Assembly (NCBI RefSeq): GCF_021155765.1
Contig: NC_060107.1
Location: 3,917,501 to 3,981,500, forward strand
Direction of reading: 5' to 3'
DNA: 64,000 nucleotides
Origin: Diprion similis
Taxonomy: Eukaryota > Arthropoda > Insecta > Hymenoptera > Diprionidae
Of the stretch, positions 1-17,947 are shown piece after piece. The notes beneath the pieces are model-generated. The model was not told the DNA's origin. It saw nothing but the letters and a program-made list of their open reading frames with translations, and did not search any database. Position 1 is the stretch's first letter, and each line of letters begins with the position of its first letter. The position numbers and the translations under genes were made by a program.

Positions 1-6101
<6,101 letters not shown>

Positions 6102-8338
6102 CGTATAAGAATTTCCTGCGGAGAAACGCTGACGTCGACAAATTCTTGATCTATCCTTCAAACGTATTTAACACGATCCTTCCGGATAATTATTTGTACA
6201 ATATATCAAGGGCAGGATTTTTCACGCTATCGCGGTGAAGTTCAGGGGGGGGCGAGGGGGGGGGGGGGGGGGTGTGAGAAAAAAAGGATAAAACGATACT
6301 CAATTTTCACCATGAAATTAATCGCTGCTCGGCAACAATATACGGATAATAATCTTCACGATGGGAAGCAAGTTCGGTTAACGTTCGGTAGCTCAATGTC
6401 CGACTGTCGACTGTTGCCGTTATCCTCGTTGATGGACATTTTCTCCCTCTTCCGCCGCCTGTACACGATCTATTAACGCGTTAATAATCAGGATTAATAG
6501 CCTGCGGGGTGCCTTCGCCACCTCGCTGAGCTTTTCGCGGGTGATAAACACACGCGTATGCGTCGGATGGCTGTGTATGTACACCTCGATCCTCCAGCCT
6601 TGTATGCAGCATTCTCTCTTAGGGGGTGAACATTATCGCCTCATGTGTTACATGCGGGGGCGAGACACGCGAAACCAGCTGCCACGCCTAGGCCTGCAGG
6701 CCTCATGTCATATCCGGCCCGTTCATTGCTTTGTGCCTCTGAAAAGCCACCCTAATGTGTTCGCAAATATGTCAGTTATGAATCAAACGCTCCGCATACG
6801 TGGATAATAAAATGGTTGTAATCAAACGATCGGTTTACTGGTCTCTAGACGGACTAATGGCAAAGTAAAAATCAAAATATTCGAGGGTGTGGGTGACGAA
6901 GTATATAATGAATCGACGACGATCGCTGACAAGGATTAATTTTCAATCATCAGGATACGTATTTTAAGCTGAAGTTTCTTTTCTTCTCTTTATTTATTAT
7001 ATTGATATTCAAAATATTATACATGTACATTTATTATATTATGTATTTTAGATTCCATATTGTGTGTCGGTGTGTTTGTGTGTTTTATTATACTATAATA
7101 ATGATAAGCCTAATTGTAAGTAATACTACGCTTCTGTTTTGTTTCCTTTTCCTTTTTTTTTACAATAACGATAATCATTATTCCGCACGTGCGTCGTGTC
7201 TATTTGTAGATTATACTTTATACATCGGTATATTGTCAAATCAACAATATTTCATGGTTTAATCCAGATTTTTTTTCCTCTCATCAGATAAAAAATGCGA
7301 TTACTGAATTCGATCCTGCTTTAATATTATTCTCCCTTTGTTTCTTACTAACTTTTATACAGTATTTACGACTAACTATCGCACCCATCATCGTCATAGT
7401 AATTGTCAGGCCGATATACTATAGGTCTTTGTGTACCTTAGATGTTTATTTAAAATTTGATCTATTGAACTCTGAAATTAGCAGAGAATTTAAAAAAAAC
7501 TTTTCCCTAAAAATACCTGAAACGTATCCTGTAATACGTAAGTAAGTATAAAAGCTCTGCGGCTGGCAACGCATAAACTACCCATCAGGGAATTCTTCCT
7601 ACCGTGGTGGAAAATCCTCGGGGAGTTGTAACGGTGATTTATTAATTTCGTAACGGTTAGATCTAGACGATAAATCGTCCGCGCACTCCTGGTCCCGAGG
7701 GATAGTTTACCGATTTACGCACGTCCATCGTACGGATGAGGTGGTTTTTCAATTTCTGATATGTGATTCGGCGGCTCAATTTATTGTATTTGATCTATGA
7801 TCCGCGCGGGATATAAGAATATTTATTTTATAGAGTGCATATTGCGTGCAGGTTATATATATATAATTGTATATAAAGTTTATTTGATTAATTGAAACGA
7901 AAAATATGTGTCTTTCGATTTATACTATATCCTAAACTATGATGTAATATGTACACGCTAAATTTTCTATATTATGATATGATCGCTTTACAGTTTTCCC
8001 GTGTCAAAGAACAAGCCTTAGGATAAGCTTCGGAAAAGCTTTATGTGCAATGTGTAAACGCATATATACGCTGTTGACACATGATCCGGGTTTATTTAAC
8101 CGGATTATCACTCGCACGCAACGTCCATAGCCAGATCCGCAAATTATATTTGAACTCTGTTCAGGACGAGAGTGAAGGTAGAAATATTCAGAACGACTAT
8201 AAAGGATTTGAATTTGAAAATTATGTGCATATTTTTTTTTTTTTCAATTTTTTTTATTACTGCCTCTGCGCCATAAATTTCAAATCAATCCCAAAAATCG
8301 CGAAACAACGTTTTTTTGCTATTCAATCCTTGTTATTG
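6102..8338. other. Intergenic: Tmc 5' flank and capon-like 3' flank/3'UTR
   Basis: The two minus-strand genes lie head to tail here. A probable acceptor (CTCCGCAG) at about 6110-6117 implies a Tmc 5'UTR intron. The stretch holds a poly-G tract (6245-6272) and AT-rich sequence that probably contains the capon-like 3'UTR below 8339. No coding region seen. Confidence 0.5.
6245..6272. repeat. Poly-G tracts (8 and 17 G)
   Basis: Two runs of G separated by CGA, upstream of Tmc. A 17-G run is rare in this AT-rich background and could form G-quadruplex DNA, or mark an assembly weak point. Confidence 0.85.
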
Positions 8339-11233
8339 TTATTTAGTCGTGTGTCGAGCCCAGGCTGACCTTTGCACGTGGCTCATCGGCTCGCTTCGAG
8401 ACGGAAGCTTGGCACTTGTAGTCCTGGAGGGCGGCGGTCCGGGTGTCCGCAAAAAGTGCACCAAGTGCTTTTGGCCCTCCTGAGACTTTCCGGCGACCGA
8501 TTCGACCTGTTCGTTTTTCGTCTGCACCTCAGCCCCGCTTTTCACACCTTCGGTGATCCTCACCAGACCGTTTCCACGCCCGTTGTTCTTCGATATCGGA
8601 CGTCTTCCCGGCGGTGGAGGGTCCAGGATTATTGGCGGTGGCTCCTGCGAGTCCGTTGAAGGTATTCTTAGCCGCGGGGAATCGAGCTGCAGTTCAGATT
8701 GCGACTGCAAACCCTGGGGAAGCGGCTTGATGAACGCCGCGGCCTGCTGCTGCTGGTCTTCAATGTTACTCTCTAAACTTGAAGAAGCGTAGTTTTCACC
8801 CCTGTGCAGCATCACGGGAGACGGTGAGAAGCTGTTCGCCTGAGAGACCCTGAGAGATGTTGAGTTTGGGGATACCTGCGTTGAATTCTGAAAAAACGTT
8901 ACGATATGGGAGAGGATAAGTAATGAGAGTTCTCGATACCGAGATTCCGTTACCGACATTTAGCCAAGACTCAAACCTTTTAGAATGTTTGAGGGTGGAG
9001 GATATCCCCACTCCAGATCATTTTATCGATCATCGGATCACTTCGATTTTGTTCACCTTTGGGTAAAATTCCTCGGAATAATTCGACGATCGACAAAGTC
9101 AAATAGAGTGGGGAATCCCCCGCCTTTAAACGTTCTAGAAAAAGGTTTGTGTCTTGGCTAAGTGTCGATAACGGAATCTGTATTAAAAATTATCATTGCT
9201 TATCTACTTATGGGGATGGACCGTTTTCTGCGGGGTAGAAATTCCATCAATTATCGGGGTCGACGGAAAATTTCAATAAAAACTAGTTATAGTTGCAATA
9301 AAAGTTCAAATATTGTTGGAATCACAGTATGCAGTGTATGATTATAACTGTCGTTACTTTATTTTCTAGTTATTGAGCTAACATTTTTTTTTTTAGCTAA
9401 AAATATCGTTACATAGTATGACTATAGTCTATATTTGAAACTGACAATAACTCACCGTTTGTCTCGAGTTGTTTGGCGGTAGAAGAAGACCCGTTCCCAT
9501 GGGGTAAGGCGAAGGCGTAGCGTAGGGCGATCGTTGTGGCTGAGGTTGATAGGGACTAATGTTGTGAAGGCGTTCGAGGAGCTGAGTTTGGAAGTGGAGC
9601 TGCTCGTTGGAGGAGTTGAACCCTTGGCTTCCGAGGACGGCGGTCGCGTTTGGTGAGTAAATCGACTCCGTTGGGTAAGAGTAGAAAGCGAACGAAGGTG
9701 GGTCCAACTCCCAGGGTGAACTTGGAGCCCCGGCTCGATGAGACTGCTCGACAAAATACGCGGTTCAATTCAGTGCGTCGTTTAAGTCGCAAGGATGGAA
9801 ACCATCGCTCCTAATTTTGCTACTATAAAAACATGATTAAAAGATATTTGGCGTTACCTAGCATCTGTTGGTTGCACAGAATCCATAATCCCTGGAGAAG
9901 ACCTGCCGAGTAAGAGACGAACACACTGCCATTCAGTATTATTATTGCGGATAAAAATTTTAGTGTTTCAAGATCACGTATAGGTACGATTAAATGGTTA
10001 TGCATGATCAATTACTGGGAGCGTTAGAAGAGGGAGAAATAACATTCAAGCCAAACAACTGCAATGCAAATTGCAATAAGTTCAGACACTGCGGAACTAC
10101 ACAATTCCAGCTATTCGTAGTCTTCTATTTTCAGTTGGATCCCTTTCTTTTCTTGTCGTTAGTTTCTGTTTGCGGAACGTTGAATTCCCGGTCCTTAAAC
10201 ATCCGTCGCACGCTTGTTGACTAACGTTCCTGGGTTCTTATTCTCGCAAAAACGTTATTCTAGAAACGTCGAGAAGGAGATTGAGGTATATTTATGTATA
10301 AGATTGAGCACTGTAGCCTCAAGTATACCTCGAAATTTAAAATTCCAATATCTTCCGAAGATCGCGGAGCGCTTTTGTTAACAGTCTTCTCGGGTCGTGG
10401 CTTATAAAAACCTGTAGTTTACCTAAAGAAAACCGTCGAACTCTTCTTCAAGTACACGGCGTCCCACAAGTGTATTTCTTTCCCGAAGAAAGCGGAGAAT
10501 AAAAAAGAAAAAGAAAAAAAAAACATATTGTCTGAGAAATCAGGGCGTCGAGCTTTTTTCCTTTTCTTTTCCAGCGATAAAAGTTCGCCGCATCGCTCTC
10601 TAGAGTTGGCTTAGAACAAAGTTCGAGCAGCTAAAATGGAACTTGTATGTACATATAATATGTATACATATACCGATAACTCGTTAGCAGCTGAGAAGAA
10701 TAGCCAGGAATATTAACGGAAACGACGTAACTCCTCCGCGAAACACATTGTACATAAAAGATCCAATTGCAACTTTTTCAAACTAAAAAATATTTCTTCT
10801 CTAAAAGAAATGGCCTCTCTAAAAATTCCTTCTTTATATTCCGAATAACGTTCAGTATACCAACAAATATGATATCGTCTCTTTGACGAGTAAACAGATA
10901 TCGTGAAAAAAAGAGCAGAATGGTTATCGATGAATAATGAAAACACAGAAAAAATCGGTACAAAAATTTGTAATTATTATTATTATTATTATTATTATTA
11001 TTGTTGTTGTTGTTGTTGTTATTACTATTATTATTATAGTTAAGTGTATGGTATGCCTACCTGTACAGTAATATGCTTAGACGTACTGTACTGGTAGCAG
11101 TAGTAGTACTTAGTATGATATAAAAGTATAAAAATGCGTACAACAAAACTATTGTAACTAGTGTAATATTAATTATTGGCGTTGATTAATGAATTATTAT
11201 ATCGGTACAGGTAAAACGCAACTCCGACATGGG

Positions 11234-11268
<35 letters not shown>

Positions 11269-13966
11269 ACGGGTGTCATGGAAATGGGTAGAGCGTTACC
11301 TGGCCGAGGGTCGAGAGGTCAGGGACGGTCGTTGTCGCCGACATCGGGGCCCCCGGGGCCGTTTGGGGCCCGGTAGTCACGTGGCCACCACCGCGTTCCT
11401 GCTCCCGAAGGTGTCCCACCAGGGCGCCGATGTGCTCCAGGAGTTCCTTGTTCTGGACGAGGAGCTGGTGCGTCCGTGTCTGCGAAGAGTGAGTCGATTA
11501 TATACTCGATTTGAAATAGTCATAGTCGATAACTCGGCACCTACAATACCGACGGATCTTTTTATAAGCTCGGATCTTTACCTGGGCTTCCACTCGAGCT
11601 GCCGTTTCTGCTGCTAACTGGTCCTGAAGGAGTCGGGCGTGGGAAACCGCCGCTCGTGTTTGCTGGCTCTGCTGCTCCAGGCGCTCCCGAAGGAGCTGGA
11701 TTTCGTGCTTCAAGGCAGTCAACTCTCCTCCAACTAGCAACCCGCAGTCAGACACCATCGTCGCTTGCTGAGGATGCATAGCAGGTTTTTATTTTTAATT
11801 CATGAATTAAGCAGTGTTATTGGGAAACTGAGTTTCGGACAAGTATTGGTTGTGTGAATTATCTCGCTATTAACCAGACGAAAATATGATCGACCAAATT
11901 TATATTCACGAGGTACATGTTTTTGTCTTTTAACTTTAGAGCGATTTTCGGAATTTTTCATTTTATACGATATGATCATTTTTTGATTTACCAAGGATCG
12001 CTGAGTAATGTTTTTTCCCGAAAATTCAACGCCACGTCAACGTTACGAAGTTAAAATTTAATTGTACATTGATTGACAAATGTTTTTAAATTTGTCGTAA
12101 AAAACTAAGAATTCGATTTATTTTCTGCGCCTCTCTCTCCTAGATTTCCTAGATCATCCGTTAGCGATTAACACTTAATGCAATTGCGTAACGAAACATA
12201 GTTTTAGTCAACTTGCCGACGGCGATTGTCTGATGGGCGTCGTTGATGCTGTGACGACGGGTGCATCCTGGGATCTCGATAGGCAAGAGGTTGTGATATC
12301 CGGGGCAGAATCCTCGGCGTCTATCGGCGGAGCGAGTAACGAAATTTCTGAAATAATCGGATTAAAATTATCAGCAATACCGAGAGAAATTTCATTATTC
12401 AATATACACATAGTTACCAAAACATTACAGTGAAATATTGACGAAAGAAAACGTGATGCAATTAATTGTTCAACTTTATTGCATATGAGCTGTTTGAAAT
12501 TGTTTATCGTTGTGACGACGAGCTTGTTATACCAAATTCATATCCCTTTTAGTTACGCGAATCGCGCAAGCTTAATCGTTGTAACAATTATGGCCACTTC
12601 GCAGGCATGCAGGAGGGTTTAATCCACGGATAGTCAGCCGTTAGACGGTTATTAGTTATCAGACCAGCACCCAAAATTCTCTAACGTCATTAACACAGTT
12701 TTGGGACGACTGCATGATTTATGTAGGACGCGGATTAATTAAACACCGGAGACAATTACGTTCCGTCGTTTATCTCGATTATCATTGCAAAACGTATACA
12801 CGTTGCAAAATTTCGGTGATTAACAATGGGATAAATCCATATATATATTATACATATAATAGCTATAGGCTATAGATTTTTCGATTGAGAAACTTGAGAT
12901 TGATTAAACACTCTGGCTATAAATTTCCTCCAATACGAATCTTCTTAGGCATTTACGACACCATGTGTAAAAAGGAAGGGAAAAGAAAAAGAAAACGTTC
13001 ATTTCACGTTTTCTCAACATTTTTCAAATTCTTACTACACATATATATATATATGTAATAATATAAGTAATAACTGACGTAATTCACAGGAATTGCGACA
13101 ACGCTTGACGGGTTTAAATATAAAAATATTCAAGGTACACAAAAACCCGTTGTCGACAGTCTATAATAGCTCAACGTAAACCCGGCGGCAGCCGCTCGCT
13201 AACAATAAGATCTATTGGATTTGAGCAGCCTGTCCGTTTGAACTTTCGGATATCACGCGTCTTTTTTACTTCGCTTACGCGTCTTCCCAACGCTTTGAAA
13301 TCCCACGGAAATTATATAATATAATATATATATATATATATATTATATATATTAGGGTGGCGCAAAAAAACCGACTATTTTTTTTTTTTTGAGTCTCCTG
13401 TGACAAAATGTTAGTTTTTGATGTTTTAAGAGCCCACTCCAAAGGACAGCTCAAGAAAAAAATTTTAAGAGGTCGCTCCAAATTTTTTAAAATGTCAAAA
13501 CTCGTCAAAAAATTGAATTAAAAAAATCATATTTTCAGTATTTTGTTTGATTTTTAATTCATGTCGTGGTGTATTTTTATTGATTCTTTCTTACTGAATT
13601 GAAGAAAAAAAATTTATGAAATTTCAATATGAATATTAAAAGGTCGCTCGAAAAGATCTAAAGAAATGCACCAAAAAATTGAAAAAAAATTATGAGCGAC
13701 CTTTCAAAATTCAAATTTTGAACTGAAACTCTCGGAAACTTATTTTTTTTTTTGTCTGTAAAATTATACCGTAACGAGAAAAAAATTAAAAAAAAAAAAA
13801 TCGATTTTTGACGATTTCTGACGTTTTAAAAAATGTGGAGCGACCTCTTACAAATTTTTTTTTTGAACTGTCCTTTGAAGTGGGCTCTTAAATCATAAAA
13901 AACTAACATTTTGTCACACGGGACTCAAAAAAAAAAAAAATAGTCAGTTTTTTTTGCGCCACCCTA

Positions 13967-14006
<40 letters not shown>

Positions 14007-14531
14007 ACAGAAATTTATAATAATAATAATGTATAATAATACATATTAGCATGCGTATTTTCCGAAACGACGAGATCAATCGTGACTCTGCATCATCATG
14101 CATGCGCCGATCTATTTTCAACTGGCAGACGGGATGACAGCCCGATTATGTGCCTCCGGATGGGAGATGGACCACGATGTATATACTATATATATGTATA
14201 TATATATATATATAAAATATACTATATACACAGAGTTATATCGACTCTATTGAATTGCCCCCTATTTCGAAGGGCGGAACTCATTTCCGCGTCCCTCCCT
14301 ATCTGGCCAACTGATTGCTTCCGAGTTCCACGCGCGCGTTTATATACATATATATATATATATATAAATACGTGAAACGATTTCTCTTTTCACTTGTTTC
14401 TCTTAATGGAAATCAAATTGTTTTTTTTTTTTTTTTTTTTCATTTTCTTCAAACGTGTAATCCGGGTCCAGATCGACCTGGATCAGATTGAATTAAGGCA
14501 TGCGATAAAGTTAGAGTAGATATTACAAGAT

Positions 14532-14568
<37 letters not shown>

Positions 14569-17500
14569 AAAGTTTCTCTCATCACGTATTTCATTATTGT
14601 TATTGTTATAATAATTTTTTTTTCTTTTTTCAATATTCTACACGAGCGTCCGATTTATATTTCAATGTAAACTTTGATTTTCAGCGAATTAACCGCTTTG
14701 AACTCGATTTATTCGTGGAATCAGTCTGCAGCAAGCGTTTATATTACACGTTTAATAAATAAGAGAGAGAAATAAAAAAAAGGAACAAAAAGAAAGAAAA
14801 AAAAAACAACAAAAAACACAGAATAAAAAAAATTACATCCCCGCTGACTAGATGCGAGAATATACGCACAGAACGTGAAACTTGTCGCAACGCGCACCCT
14901 CTTAAGGGTGATCGGGGTTAACGTGACCTCGATAATCCCTGATCCCTGAACTTCCAACCCCTTGAAAGTCTGATCGGGAGCCAAAGGAGCAAGGTCGAGT
15001 CGAAGTTTAAAGGGACTAAGCAATCTGCTCGACTTTTCAGCCTCTCGAGCCGTCGACTTAAATTTAACCAACCCTTAATCCCCTTTTCTTCTGCAGTTTT
15101 ATGCTCGTCACGCAAGTTAGGAAAAGGTATTACGGGGTGTGATAAAAACCTCCCCTACGTTTTACCCTCTTGTTTGTTAAAGGAATCCATCTACCGATTT
15201 TCGATGGGACTTTCTTTTGCTCGGGATTATTAAAATTATAGGTTAAGTTATACGTGATCAGTTTAATCATGGTGTTTTGGTCCAAGGGTAAAAGGACGAC
15301 GACTGACCTTTGTGAACCGGCGGCGGAGTCGGCGGCGGTCGATCGCTCGCTGTTTCGTCCTGATCCTCGTAATCGTCGTCCTGGTGAAGAGGATCCCTTC
15401 CTCTGTCACGATCCTCCGGGGCCGAGTTCAGGCTGAGTTTGTGGCAAACCTCGAAAGCCTGACCGACGGTTCTCACCACCCTCATCGCCTGGCTCTGAAG
15501 TTTAATTCGAAATTTAAAACTGTGCAATCTGCGTTATTTATTTTTTTTTTTTTTTCATCGCAGTGAATATAACGGAGCGACGCACGGAATTAATATGCGA
15601 AATACTTCAACGGGCAGGTTTTTTTTTTTTTTTTTCTTTTTTTTCTTGGACACAAATATTGCAACGGACAAAGGATAGAATAAAAAAAACTAAAAAGCGA
15701 CAATACATTTCTGTTTTCTTTTTGTCTAAATTCAGGTTCGAATTATAAATCTAGTAATATTTTCATTCGCGATAATTATTTTTCGAGAAACAGGTGCTAT
15801 GCTGAAAATTGTTGTTATTTAATATTCTGGAATAACCTTTTATATTTTAATCGGATAAACATATAATAAGACAGTGTGTATATAAATGAATCGTTTATTC
15901 TTAGTTTTATTTATACTTGTTAGTTCGTTCGGGCAGAATGTCGAATGTTTGTCCGGATTAAAAATAAACTAAAATTTACCAACTTGTGTTGGTAAGGATG
16001 AAAAGAAATAGAAAAAGAAGAAGAAGAAGAAAGAAAGAAAAACACAAAACGACTCACACTTTAAGCTTGATCGCAATGACATACGCACACACGCGACTTA
16101 TGCAAGTGCGCCTAAAAATAAATTCTACGACCCCTGTATCGTTAAAAGTATAAAAACAAAACAAAACAAAAAAAAGAAAAGTATTTTTATAAAATAAAAG
16201 CAAAGAAAAAAAAAAAAACATCAAAGGAGAAGAAAGACGGATGGAAAGGTTGCGGAAAAATTCTACAAAATGCGGTAAATAATTCTTCTTAATTCTTCTT
16301 CTTCCTCTTCATGTTCAAAAAAATAAGTTGCAAAAAATTGCATTTCAAACAAGTTGAATTTTTTCGACACGCGAAATCCATCAGAGAATCGATAAGTGAC
16401 AACCGTTAATCGAAGATATCGATATTGCCTGGCGAAAAATTCACCTCCAGCTCTTCGACGTCGTCGTTTTCCTCCTCGAAGGGTTGTTCGTCGACGCTGA
16501 ACTGCCGTACGGATTTCGGTCTGAATCCGTGCTTTCTTAATTTCATACAATATCCAAATATCTCAGGCTCTTTGAAGGACAATTTCTTCCGCGGTCGAAC
16601 TGTCTCGTATCCAGGACTTCCGGGGCTCGTACTGCCACCGGAACTCGCACTTCCTGGCGAGGGTAAATCCCCGGCACCCGAGGCCGTGCTCGCCTGCTTA
16701 CCGTAACCCTTCAGCATCGTTTTACCTCGATATTTATTATCCCACCCTCGAATTCTAAGCGCATAAAGATCGAATCTCCACCGAATCAATTATCCGAGCC
16801 AGCGGAAATGATCGTGCGAAGAAACAAAAATGTTAGTCCGATAGCCACTTTGCCGTTTATGTTCCACAGGATGTCCAGATAAGTATTCCGTTTAGTTTGG
16901 AACTCTGACTTGTCGCGTATATTATAATTCAAATTTGCACTTGAATTATTCTCGCCTTTTTAAAACCACCTGCCATTATTCGCCATGAACAATAAACATT
17001 ATTTATTTACGTAACGTAGAATCGACAGGTACGAACTCTCGTATTGTCTTCCGTCATGTAACCGCAAAACGCTTGTATACGGTATAATAATGATAATAAT
17101 AACGTGGTAGAGCTTTTAGCGTTGGTCCAGCTTGTATATACTGACGGATGTTGTTTTGACAAGAAGCGTGATCATCCCGGTGAGTTGAAAACCCGATTAA
17201 AATCACGCTGATGAATCATCATCATCATCATCATCGTCGTCGTCGTCGTCGTCATCGATCAATCAATCGATCCATCGTAGCTACGTACACACGCTCTAGA
17301 ATTCTCTCTGCTATACAATTTATATTTATATTGTATATATAGATGATATCCCACTGCATTATTAACATAAACTGTATGTAAATTAAACTTGCACGTCTTG
17401 CGTGTTAATAAACAGTTTTACAATTATACAAAAAAAAAAAAAAAAAAAAAAACGGAATTCAATTTTTGGTACGGAAAAAATTTGAAAAAAAAAAAAAAAA

Positions 17501-17912
17501 AAAAAAATAGAAAAAGCTCGCCGTCTGAACCGCACTTTTGTGAAATTGTATGAAATTCTTGATCCTTCTCAATTACAACACGAAAATGCATATTGTGTCC
17601 GTTGAATATATATATTTTTTTTTTTTATAAATTTACGTAAAATAATTCCCCGTGTTTAACGATATCGGACACTATGAATGACTTTTATTGCGCGAAAGTG
17701 CGCGAATTGGGAATATTCCGCATTTAGCGGAGCCCGCGCAGCGCGGCCGGATCAGCGAATCGCAACTGAGTCCGAGCCGCGACTCGACAGCTCGCCTCTG
17801 TTCTCCTTCTTATTTGAATATCTGGCTGAACTCCTTAGGAGCTGCCTGCCATGCAGCAGCGGCCGAACGTATATCGTTTCGACAAATTTTCCAACTCTCC
17901 TCCCCTTCTTCT

Positions 17913-17947
<35 letters not shown>

